A stretch of 48,135 bases of DNA from Bacteroidota bacterium (GTDB lineage Bacteria; Bacteroidota; Bacteroidia; Bacteroidales; VadinHA17). A program made the translations under genes and the position numbers. Within the stretch, counting starts at the first letter, position 1; each line of letters opens with the position of its first letter. Shown in pieces: positions 17,252 to 25,062 of this stretch. The notes under the pieces were generated by a model. That model was not told the DNA's origin, made no database searches, and saw only the letters and a program-made list of their open reading frames with translations. The stretch is taken from contig JAUZNW010000006.1 in assembly GCA_030706785.1 (NCBI GenBank), positions 1-48,135 of the forward strand, in the 5' to 3' direction.

Positions 17252-18670
17252 TTAACTCCCGTTTGAATTTCCTTTTGAAAGATTATTGTTTCTGGCAAGT
17301 GAGGCAAAAATCCCCAGGACAGAAAGGACCGAAAAGATGACAAACCCTGTCTTCATTCCTGACAACAATCCCGGGTAAGTTGAGGGAGTAATCATCTGCT
17401 TTCCTATGAAGAGAGAAATCAACATCATGGCGATGCCCATGCTCAGCATCTGCCCCACCATTCTCATGGTACCAACAACTGCCGAGGCTACGCCGAGATC
17501 CCGTTTCTCAACAGAGCTCATTATGGCATTTGAGTTTGGGGAGGAGAAAAGACCGAAGCCGATGCCCATCAAAGTCAGCAGTGCCACGATAATGTAAACA
17601 GGGCTTGCCTGTGTAACGAAGCAAAGCAGAAAAAGCCCGATTGCTGTCAGTCCCATCCCGATCGAAGCAATGATCCCGGGATTGAACCTGTCAGACAATC
17701 TTCCTGCAAGAGGTGATAAAATTGTCATCGCTATCGGCTGCGATATCATAATGAGCCCGGCAGTCCGGGCATCAAATCCCTTGAGGTACTGAAGGTAAAG
17801 GCTTATAAAAAATGAAATTGCGCTTGTCGCAGAATAGTTAATCAGAGCTGCAAGACCTGAGAACGCAAACACTCTGTTCCGGAGTAAAAGGCTTATTTTA
17901 AAAACCGGGTTCTTCATTCCCTTCTCGAACAAAACGAACACACCTGTGAGCAATATTCCTGAGATCAGGCAGATCCATCCCGTAGCAGAAGGCAGCCTAG
18001 AGAAGCCGTACATCAATCCGAACAGTGCAATTCCATAAACAAGCGAACCCTTCCAGTCAAATTTCTCACCCTTTGATTCTGCCCATTCCACTTTTTTAAT
18101 TCTTGTCTCTATAAGGATAAGTGATGCAATACCAAACGGCACCAGGAATGCAAAAATGCTTCTCCAACCGAAATGCTGGGTGAGCAGACCGCCGATAATC
18201 GGACCGCTGGAAAGTCCGAGATAAGTGGCGGTTATATTGATCCCCATCGCCCTGCCCCGTTCCCCGACTGGAAAAACTGAGGTAATTATTGCTAGGCTTG
18301 TTCCAAATATCATTGAACTGGAGATCCCCTGGATTATCCTCAGAATTATGAGTATGGTTATAGTGTTGCTGAAAACCATCAGAAGAGTGGAAAGCGTGTA
18401 CAGGAATATCCCGTAGGTAAACACTTTCTTTCTCCCGGCTATATCAGCGAGCCGTCCGAAAGGAACAAGGAACATGGCTGCTGAAAGTATAAAGCTGCTG
18501 ATCACCCATCCCAGTCCGATTGCATTTGCATTAAAATCCCTGCCAATGGAGGGCAGGGCAAGGTTTACTGCAGAACCCAGGAAGGGCGTCAGGAAAGCAG
18601 CAAAGGTAGCCACAAGCAGGACGGATCTTTTCAGGGATCTTTCAGAAACAATATCCGGTTTATCACTCAT
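17252..18670 (-). CDS. MFS drug/solute exporter, DHA2 (14-helix) type
   Basis: About 472 residues with 14 hydrophobic segments. Motif A appears as GRLADIAGRKKVF between helices 2 and 3, and the antiporter motif C as GLSSGPIIGGLL in helix 5. This is the EmrB/QacA group of proton-driven exporters. No membrane-fusion partner gene lies nearby, so it may act alone; its substrate is unknown. The frame opens at 18724, inside the dtd gene, but ATG at 18670 (MSDKPDIV) removes the overlap and is preferred. It follows dtd by 31 bases on the same strand. Confidence 0.87.
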   Translation of the reverse strand: MSDKPDIVSERSLKRSVLLVATFAAFLTPFLGSAVNLALPSIGRDFNANAIGLGWVISSFILSAAMFLVPFGRLADIAGRKKVFTYGIFLYTLSTLLMVFSNTITILIILRIIQGISSSMIFGTSLAIITSVFPVGERGRAMGINITATYLGLSSGPIIGGLLTQHFGWRSIFAFLVPFGIASLILIETRIKKVEWAESKGEKFDWKGSLVYGIALFGLMYGFSRLPSATGWICLISGILLTGVFVLFEKGMKNPVFKISLLLRNRVFAFSGLAALINYSATSAISFFISLYLQYLKGFDARTAGLIMISQPIAMTILSPLAGRLSDRFNPGIIASIGMGLTAIGLFLLCFVTQASPVYIIVALLTLMGIGFGLFSSPNSNAIMSSVEKRDLGVASAVVGTMRMVGQMLSMGIAMMLISLFIGKQMITPSTYPGLLSGMKTGFVIFSVLSVLGIFASLARNNNLSKGNSNGS

Positions 18671-18701
18671 ATCAGTTGTTGTACAAAAGGAAACAGCAGT
18701 A

Positions 18702-19154
18702 CTATTCCTTTTCCTTTGTATCAATTATAATAGTTACGGGTCCGTCGTTTACAAGTTCAACCTGCATCATGGCCCCGAACTCACCTGTCTTCACTTCCCT
18801 GCCCAGTAATTCTGTCAGTTTCCCGACAAAATGGTTATACAGAGGTATGGCTTTTTCCGGCCGGGCAGCGCGAATATATGACGGCCTGTTCCCTTTCTTT
18901 GTTTTGGCATGAAGCGTGAACTGGCTAATGACCATCATACTTCCGCCTGTTTCCATTACCGGGAGGTTCATTACCCCGTTGTGGTCGTTAAAGATCCTTA
19001 ACTGAACTATTTTACTGGCGAGCCAGGAAGCATCGTTTTCATCATCCGACTCTTCTATACCCAGCAGTACTAACAATCCATGACCAATCTCGGCTTTCAG
19101 TTTTCCTTCTATCGAAACAGAAGCCCCTGTAACCCTCTGTATGACTGCTCTCAT
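18702..19154 (-). CDS. dtd: D-aminoacyl-tRNA deacylase
   Basis: A 150-residue enzyme that hydrolyses D-amino acids (and glycine on tRNA-Ala) from mischarged tRNAs. MRAVIQRVTGASV is the typical start. The two active-site motifs are SQFTLHAKTKKGNRPSY (Ser-Gln-x-Thr type) and NDGPVTIII (Gly-Pro cis-motif). Length is standard. It is the first gene of the unit with the DHA2 transporter and divergent from mntP. Confidence 0.96.
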   Translation of the reverse strand: MRAVIQRVTGASVSIEGKLKAEIGHGLLVLLGIEESDDENDASWLASKIVQLRIFNDHNGVMNLPVMETGGSMMVISQFTLHAKTKKGNRPSYIRAARPEKAIPLYNHFVGKLTELLGREVKTGEFGAMMQVELVNDGPVTIIIDTKEKE

Positions 19155-19221
19155 ATCAATATTTCAGAAAAGTCCAAATATATGTAAACTGAACAAGAAA
19201 TTCAGTGAAGTCGTTTTATAT

Positions 19222-19229
19222 TATCTTTG
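19222..19229 (+). promoter_or_regulatory. Minus-7 element TATCTTTG upstream of mntP
   Basis: TATCTTTG fits TAnnTTTG and lies 19 bases before the mntP ATG, giving a leader of only about 12-15 bases. There is therefore no space for a manganese riboswitch of the yybP-ykoY type here. Confidence 0.5.
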
Positions 19230-19248
19230 CGCAATTTAAGAGACCCGG

Positions 19249-19812
19249 ATGGATTTCATAACTATAGTCGCAGTAGCCCTCGGATTGTCCTTCGACACAT
19301 TTGCGGTCTCCATTTCATATGGTGTTATAAGAAACAAGATATTGTTCTGGCAGGCATCAAGGATCGCCATTGTGCTGGCCGTGTTCCAGGCCGGGCTGCT
19401 GGTAATAGCCTATTTCCTGGGATCCTTTATCAGCGAAATAATGAAGGCTGCCGACCACTGGGTGGCTTTGTTTCTTCTCGCTTTCCTGGGGATCAGGATG
19501 ATAGTTGAAGGGATGAAGAGGAAGGAGGAAGGCAAAATAAAGGATTACAGCGATATATTTACCCTGCTTTCAGTGGCTGTCGGGACCAGCATCGATGCCT
19601 TTGCCGTAGGTATCAGCTTTGCCCTTCTGAGCATCCGTATCTGGTACTCAGCGTTAATAATCGGAGCTGTGACCTTCTTTGCCTCCATGGCGGCAATCAG
19701 GATCGGCAAATCAGCTGGTACAAGGCTCGGGAATAAAGTCGAAATAATCGGTGGCCTGATCCTTATAGCAATCGGAATAAAAATCTTCCTTGAACATACT
19801 CTAGGGATTTAG
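19249..19812 (+). CDS. mntP: Manganese efflux pump MntP
   Basis: A 187-residue protein with six hydrophobic segments in two repeats. The acidic residues of each repeat are seen in LSFDTFAVSISYG and GTSIDAFAVGISFA, the MntP/YebN signature. It exports Mn(II) and so protects against manganese overload. The charged loop MKRKEEGKIKDYSD joins the two halves. It is a single gene. Presence of an Mn-type superoxide dismutase elsewhere in the window makes manganese handling relevant, but linkage is not implied. Confidence 0.95.
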   Translation: MDFITIVAVALGLSFDTFAVSISYGVIRNKILFWQASRIAIVLAVFQAGLLVIAYFLGSFISEIMKAADHWVALFLLAFLGIRMIVEGMKRKEEGKIKDYSDIFTLLSVAVGTSIDAFAVGISFALLSIRIWYSALIIGAVTFFASMAAIRIGKSAGTRLGNKVEIIGGLILIAIGIKIFLEHTLGI

Positions 19813-19853
19813 ACTTACTGCATTTATAATATAAAAAATCCTTCCTGATATTT

Positions 19854-19885
19854 CACCCCTAAATCCCCTTAAGGGGGAAGGCGGT
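19854..19885. repeat. C-rich palindrome, intergenic hairpin family
   Basis: ACCCCTAAAT leads into the palindrome CCCCTTAAGGGG (19865-19876). The same ACCCCTAAATCCCC lead-in recurs at 37419 and, altered, at 41188. It lies between the convergent mntP and PHP phosphatase genes and may also act as a terminator. Confidence 0.7.
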
Positions 19886-19886
19886 A

Positions 19887-20672
19887 TCAAAATGGTATCA
19901 TATACCTTTCACGACGGTCAAAAACTGCCATTTCAGTATATCCTGCATCCCTTAGAAGATCGTAAGCCTCATCAAAATACTGGCCTAAATTCAAAGGTGC
20001 GTGAGCATCTGAATTAACGCAAACCGGCACATTCTCCTTCCGGAATATCTTAAGGAATCTCCTGTCCGGATAAAAATCTCCTATCGGCCTGTTCCTGCCG
20101 TTGGTGTTGAGTTCAAATGCAACATCATGCTTCCTCAGGCTTTTTGCCATTTCCCTGTAAAGAGGTTCAGGATTCGAGGAGGGTGCATAGCCATATATCC
20201 TTACCAGATCACAATGTGCTATAATGTCGAAAATGCCCGAAGCAGCGGCTGAAATTACCTGCTCAAAATATTGCCCGAAGATCCTGTTTATGTTCTTTCC
20301 CTCGTAGAACTCGGCCCCCATGTCAACCGGTGATTCACCAAGATAATGAACAGATCCTATGACATAATCAAGTTCAAGCGTGTCCAGGAATTGCCTGATC
20401 TCTGCCTCCTTCCCCGGAAAGAAATCCACCTCGAGGCCAATCCTGATTGTAATGCCATCGGTATTTTCCCGGAGATGCCTGACATGGGCAAGGTAACTGC
20501 CAACTTCATTGCCATCCATGCTCCAGTCGAGCGGTCCCCTGAAGAGCGTCAGGTGCTCTGAAAAACCTATCTCCCGGAATCCCGCTTTTACGGCGGGAGC
20601 AATATAATCTTCCGGCAGGGATTTGCCGTCACTGAATGTGGAATGGATATGATAATCGGTCTTATAAATCAT
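19887..20672 (-). CDS. PHP-domain phosphatase (histidinol-phosphatase type)
   Basis: A 261-residue PHP-domain metallohydrolase. Metal ligands are seen in DYHIHSTFSDG (N-terminus), LEVDFF, HCDLVRIYG and the C-terminal NSDAHAPLNLG. The length and the YVIGSVHYLG segment match HisK-type histidinol-phosphatases, but there are no his genes nearby, so another sugar- or nucleotide-phosphate substrate is possible. It is divergent from the FNR-like regulator. Confidence 0.85.
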   Translation of the reverse strand: MIYKTDYHIHSTFSDGKSLPEDYIAPAVKAGFREIGFSEHLTLFRGPLDWSMDGNEVGSYLAHVRHLRENTDGITIRIGLEVDFFPGKEAEIRQFLDTLELDYVIGSVHYLGESPVDMGAEFYEGKNINRIFGQYFEQVISAAASGIFDIIAHCDLVRIYGYAPSSNPEPLYREMAKSLRKHDVAFELNTNGRNRPIGDFYPDRRFLKIFRKENVPVCVNSDAHAPLNLGQYFDEAYDLLRDAGYTEMAVFDRRERYMIPF

Positions 20673-20774
20673 TTCATATTAACTGGTTATGCGACATTGA
20701 TTATGGTTATTCAAAGTAGGCTCAAATTTCCCTATAAAACAAATTGATGGTTTATAAAGTAATCGGGAAAATAA

Positions 20775-20782
20775 TAACTTTG
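20775..20782 (+). promoter_or_regulatory. Minus-7 element TAACTTTG of the FNR-like gene
   Basis: TAACTTTG fits TAnnTTTG; transcription would start near 20789. This favours the ATG at 20808 over a GTG at 20799 as the regulator start. Confidence 0.5.
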
Positions 20783-20807
20783 CGGAAAACGCGCATTTGT
20801 GGAGAAA

Positions 20808-21494
20808 ATGTTCAAGCCATGCGATTGCGAACACTGTGATTTCAGGGATGTTGTATTCTCAACGCTGGATGATGAAAGTATAAGGGAGCTTTGTCAGTTT
20901 AAAGAGGAACATTCCTTCCGTAAAGGGGAAATAATAAATCATGAGGGGGAGAAAATCACTGACTTCAAATATCTTAAACACGGACTTGTAAAACTTTTCA
21001 GACGCTCACCGAACGGCGACGAACAAATAATTACTATCACACGGCCGTTTGAATTTGTCAGTAACATGAGCATTTTTTCCGGGGATAGATACCAGTATTC
21101 GGTTGCTGCACTTGAAGATTCGACCGTCTGCTCTGTAAAGCTTGAATTCATCAAGAACCTGTTCCTGAAGAATGGAGGATTTGCGATCGGGCTGCTTACA
21201 AAGATTTCAAAGATCAACGACAAGATAATTAACCAGACGCTTGATATACGCCAGAAAAACCTAATCGGTCGTGTGGCTTTTGTCCTGCTGTACTTCACAA
21301 AGGAGATCTTCAATTCAAGGGTCTTTGATCTTCCCGTTTCGAGAAAAGAGATAGCAGATTACATCGGGATGAGCACCGCCAATGTCATAAGGACAATGTC
21401 GGATTTTAAGAAAGAAGGGATAATAAAAGTATTTGGTAAGACAATCGAAGTCGCTGATATTGAAAAGCTTGAGATCATTTCAAAAAGAGGATAA
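20808..21494 (+). CDS. FNR/Crp-family regulator with N-terminal cysteines
   Basis: A regulator of about 228 residues: an N-terminal Cys cluster (C5, C7, C10 in MFKPCDCEHCD, plus C29), a cyclic-nucleotide-type beta-roll (about 30-125), a dimerisation helix, and a winged helix DNA-binding domain (SRKEIADYIGMSTANVIRTM, about 172-191). C108 in ALEDSTVCSV aligns with FNR Cys122 (ETSMVCEI), so an oxygen-sensing iron-sulfur cluster is plausible. The N-terminal spacing (C-x-C-x2-C) is not the E. coli C-x2-C-x5-C. The GTG at 20799 is an alternative start. The gene heads the plus-strand run of exported peptidases, 72 bases before the M14 gene. Confidence 0.88.
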   Translation: MFKPCDCEHCDFRDVVFSTLDDESIRELCQFKEEHSFRKGEIINHEGEKITDFKYLKHGLVKLFRRSPNGDEQIITITRPFEFVSNMSIFSGDRYQYSVAALEDSTVCSVKLEFIKNLFLKNGGFAIGLLTKISKINDKIINQTLDIRQKNLIGRVAFVLLYFTKEIFNSRVFDLPVSRKEIADYIGMSTANVIRTMSDFKKEGIIKVFGKTIEVADIEKLEIISKRG

Positions 21495-21566
21495 CCCCCT
21501 CCCCCTGCAGGTGGCTAATATGATATGGAAATAAATCCCCATGCAGGGCCAAAGGGGCAAAAACCT

Positions 21567-23492
21567 ATGAAAAACCTGATTATTCTGCCGGGGTTGCTGT
21601 TGATTTCCGCAGTTCTTTCCGGACAACCAGTCAGACCAGATCGGTCAGACAAAGAACCTGGAAAAAAGCAGTATACAGTGTCGGGCTTCAGACACGGTAT
21701 AAGCTATTTCCCACTCATTCAGCTGCCACATGTTGAGTATAAAGCCGGAGATACCCTTACCTTTGACAGGTACCATTCACTCGATGTGATCTATGCATGG
21801 CTTAAGAAATGGGAAAAGAAATATTCTGATATCGTCGAGCTTTACGAGGTTGGTAAAAGCTTTGAAGGGCGGCCGATCCTTCAAATGACAATAACGAACA
21901 GGAAAACGGGAAATGATACCGATAAACCGGCTGCATTTTTTGAAGGCGGGAGGCACAGTGGCGAAGTAACAGGATCGGAATGCGTAATGTGGCTGGCTAA
22001 TTACCTCCTTGCAAATTACGGTAAGGATCCGGATGTGACACACCTAATTGATACAAAGGCAATCTATCTTAAACCTGTCAATAATCCTGACGGACATAAC
22101 CTGTACATGAACACTGCCCAGAGCAACAGGAGCACAGTGAGGCCATATGACAGCGACAGGGACGGGCTTCTGGATGAGGATCCGCCTGAAGACCTTGACA
22201 ATGACGGTATGATCCTTACGATGAGATGGAAGGATGAAAAGAAGGGGAATCTTATTCAAGATCCGGAAGATTCAACGGGGAGAATCATGAAGAGAGTTCC
22301 GGTGGGGAAGGGCATTTATCGGTCATCCTCCGAGGGTATAGATAATGACGGTGACGGCGAAATCAACGAGGATGGCATCGGAGGCCTCGACCTTCACAGG
22401 AATTATCCTGAGAACTGGAGGCCCATGACTGAAAAGACAGGCCGTGGTTACACCCAGGGCGGATCAGGGGAGTTCCCATTGAGCGAAAGTGAAACCCGGG
22501 CCGTGGTCGATTTCCTCCTTGCGCACCCGAACGTATATGTGGTTAATTCAATGGACACAAGCGTCCCCATGCACCTGAGGCCGCCTTCAACATCACCATC
22601 TGACGCAAGGATGTATCCGGAAGACCTGGCATGGTACAGGACATTTGACAATATAGGCAGAAAAATAACCGGCTACAAAAAAGCAGGGGATGTATATAAT
22701 GACTACGGAAACGGGAATCCACTTTTCGGCCATGGTCCCGATTTCGGGTACTGGTATTTCGGTGCAATCTGGTATGGCGATGAAATATGGAACGGGGCCA
22801 GGTTCAGGGATTACAATAACGACGGGGATACAAATCAGATCGATATGCTCAGGTGGGATGATGAGGTAAACAAAGGGGAAGGATTCCACGAATGGAAACC
22901 TTTCAGGCACCCTGTTTACGGGGATATCGAAATAGGGGGATTTGATCCGAAATTCTTCCTTCAGAATCCCCCGGCACCACAGCTGGAGACATGGATCAGG
23001 AATGAAGCAATGTTTAACCTGGAAATGGCAAAGTATCTTCCGCAGCTCGAGTGGGGCAATACCGAGGTCAAACGGCTTAAAGTTTGGAAGACGGATTCAG
23101 TTGATTATCAGCTTAAAATTACTGTTTTGAATACTGGCAGGCTACCGACGGCGCTTAAACAGGCTGACCTTGTAAAGATTGTAAGGGAAGACAGGATCGA
23201 GCTGCAGTTTGACACAACAGGTTTGGCAAAAGGGAAACCCTCCTGGAAAGTAATCGAGGAAAATAAAAGAGCTCCTTCGAGATCAGGCAGAGGAATGGGA
23301 ATGTCCGATGAAACAGAAAGACCGGTCAGGGCAGCTGTGGCTTCTAAAAATATTCCTTACACCCAGGGAGGCTCATCAACTGATGCAATATTCACTATAA
23401 GGCTCTACAACAGGCAGGAGCTGAGGGGTAAAGCAGGCATGTACTCCACAAGGGGAGGGATTCTGAAAGACAAAGAATTTGTAATCAAATAA
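21567..23492 (+). CDS. Exported M14-family metallopeptidase-like protein
   Basis: About 641 residues with a signal peptide (MKNLIILPGLLLISAVLSGQ). The first zinc pair is clear: GGRHSGEVTG (HxxE). Two Asp-rich loops, DSDRDGLLDEDPPEDLDNDG and IDNDGDGEINEDG, look like calcium sites and interrupt the domain as in related Bacteroidota M14 proteins. DLHRNYP stands where DLNRNFP is usual. The third zinc ligand position seems to be D330 (SMDTSVPMHLRPP) rather than His, and a Glu in GDEIWNG could be the catalytic base. The C-terminal 130 residues are beta-rich. Expected role: carboxypeptidase on peptides outside the cytoplasm, but activity is uncertain. ATG 21567 was chosen over 21525 because it begins the signal peptide. 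Confidence 0.85.
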   Translation: MKNLIILPGLLLISAVLSGQPVRPDRSDKEPGKKQYTVSGFRHGISYFPLIQLPHVEYKAGDTLTFDRYHSLDVIYAWLKKWEKKYSDIVELYEVGKSFEGRPILQMTITNRKTGNDTDKPAAFFEGGRHSGEVTGSECVMWLANYLLANYGKDPDVTHLIDTKAIYLKPVNNPDGHNLYMNTAQSNRSTVRPYDSDRDGLLDEDPPEDLDNDGMILTMRWKDEKKGNLIQDPEDSTGRIMKRVPVGKGIYRSSSEGIDNDGDGEINEDGIGGLDLHRNYPENWRPMTEKTGRGYTQGGSGEFPLSESETRAVVDFLLAHPNVYVVNSMDTSVPMHLRPPSTSPSDARMYPEDLAWYRTFDNIGRKITGYKKAGDVYNDYGNGNPLFGHGPDFGYWYFGAIWYGDEIWNGARFRDYNNDGDTNQIDMLRWDDEVNKGEGFHEWKPFRHPVYGDIEIGGFDPKFFLQNPPAPQLETWIRNEAMFNLEMAKYLPQLEWGNTEVKRLKVWKTDSVDYQLKITVLNTGRLPTALKQADLVKIVREDRIELQFDTTGLAKGKPSWKVIEENKRAPSRSGRGMGMSDETERPVRAAVASKNIPYTQGGSSTDAIFTIRLYNRQELRGKAGMYSTRGGILKDKEFVIK

Positions 23493-23512
23493 ATGCAATA
23501 AACTAATTAAGG

Positions 23513-25039
23513 ATGGAAAAGTATAATGTCAGGGATATACCACGAAGGCGGTTTCTTGAACTGAGCATGAAAGGCGGCCTGCTGATAGCTGCAACCCCAA
23601 CGCTTCTGTCGCAGCTGGTTTCATGCAAAAGCGGGGCTAAAACTGCTCCAGAGATGGATATGGACAAGGAGACTCTCGCCAGGGTAATCGCAAAAGCCCT
23701 CGAAAAGGGCGGCAATTTTGCAGACGTCTATCTTGAAAACCGTATCTCCCGTCAGATCGTAATGGAAGAATCAAAATTCAAAAGCGGTCTTTACGGCATA
23801 AGTCAGGGTGCTGGCGTACGCGTAATATCCGGAAATAAGACCGGCTATGCCTATACTGATGAAATAACTGAAGAAAAGCTGATGCAGGCAGCTGTGATTG
23901 CTTCATATGTGGCCGCCGGCAGCAATCCGGTAATACCTGCTGCAATTGCCGTAGCCAGCAGTCCATCATTCATTACAGTGATGCAACCTCTTGATCAGAT
24001 TGCCGACGAGAGGAGGATAGAGATAATGAAACGGGCCGATCAGTCTGAGAGGGATTATGATCAGAGGATCAAAATGACAATGATCGATTATAGCGATGAG
24101 ATTAGGGGCAGGGTTATCGCAAACAGCGAGGGACTCTATCTGAAGAGTGAACTGCCCCTGATGTTTTTTATCGTCCAGGCTATGAGTGATGACGGGAATG
24201 CCAGACATATGGCACGAGAAAGGCTAAGCCAGCATGCGGGTTTTGAAATGTTCGAAAAAGTAACACCTGAGACCGTAGCCAGGAATGCTGCACGGGAAGC
24301 AATCGCAATGCTGGCAGCAGAAGATGCTCCTGCCGGTATAATGGATGTTGTAATGCAGAACGGATGGGGTGGTGTTCTTGTGCATGAGGCAGTGGGACAT
24401 CCGCTTGAAGCCGACAATATTGCCAAGGGAATTGGAATCTTTACCGGCAAAATGGGTCAGAAGGTCGCAGCTGAATGCTTTACAATGGTTGATGACGGGA
24501 CACTGCCAAATTTCAGGGGAACAATCAATTTCGACGATGAGGGTACGGAAGCCAGGCGCAATGTTCTTATTGAGAAGGGAGTGCTCACTGGATTCATGAC
24601 TGATGTTCTTAGCGCAAGGCAGCTTTCGATGGGCAGGACCGGCAACGGCAGGCGGGAATCTTTCAGGTATATCCCGATCCCGAGAATGACAAATACTTTT
24701 ATTGACACAGGAAAGGATAAACCTGAGGATATACTATCGTCAACCAAAAAAGGGATATATGTGCAGAGCCTGAGCGGCGGAAGTGTTAATCCGATAACAG
24801 GTGTATTTAATTTTACCTGCAGGGAGGCTTACCTGATCGAAAACGGAAAGAAGACAACGCCGGTCAGAGGTGCAACGCTAATCGGATCATGCAGGGATGT
24901 GATCTCGAATATTGATGCAGTCGGGAACGATCTTGATTTTGGTCCGGGTATATGCGGGAAAGGTCAGGCAGCTGAGGTCACAGCAGGTATGCCAACGGTA
25001 AGGTTACGCGGGATTAATGTCGGGGGAAGCAAAGCTTAG
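23513..25039 (+). CDS. TldD-type metalloprotease with Tat lipoprotein signal
   Basis: A 508-residue TldD/PmbA-family protein. The active-site motif HEAVGH (H291, E292, H296) marks the TldD (catalytic) subunit, and a Cys in GPGICGKG matches the third metal ligand region of TldD. The N-terminus is unusual: PRRRFLELSMKGG, a hydrophobic stretch, then LVSC at residues 35-38, i.e. a twin-arginine signal ending in a lipobox. Soluble cytoplasmic TldD of E. coli has no such extension. It should therefore act as a lipid-anchored protease outside the cytoplasm. It is 20 bases after the M14 gene and 23 bases before its TldE-type partner. Confidence 0.92.
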   Translation: MEKYNVRDIPRRRFLELSMKGGLLIAATPTLLSQLVSCKSGAKTAPEMDMDKETLARVIAKALEKGGNFADVYLENRISRQIVMEESKFKSGLYGISQGAGVRVISGNKTGYAYTDEITEEKLMQAAVIASYVAAGSNPVIPAAIAVASSPSFITVMQPLDQIADERRIEIMKRADQSERDYDQRIKMTMIDYSDEIRGRVIANSEGLYLKSELPLMFFIVQAMSDDGNARHMARERLSQHAGFEMFEKVTPETVARNAAREAIAMLAAEDAPAGIMDVVMQNGWGGVLVHEAVGHPLEADNIAKGIGIFTGKMGQKVAAECFTMVDDGTLPNFRGTINFDDEGTEARRNVLIEKGVLTGFMTDVLSARQLSMGRTGNGRRESFRYIPIPRMTNTFIDTGKDKPEDILSSTKKGIYVQSLSGGSVNPITGVFNFTCREAYLIENGKKTTPVRGATLIGSCRDVISNIDAVGNDLDFGPGICGKGQAAEVTAGMPTVRLRGINVGGSKA

Positions 25040-25062
25040 TCGAACTTTAATAAGGAAAGAAA

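Noticed and set aside
18671-18724. Overlap of the DHA2 transporter with dtd
   Set aside because: It disappears if the transporter starts at ATG 18670, which also gives the more usual N-terminus.
19155-19248. Manganese riboswitch (yybP-ykoY) before mntP
   Set aside because: The promoter-like element at 19222 leaves a leader of only about 15 bases and the conserved riboswitch loops are not seen.
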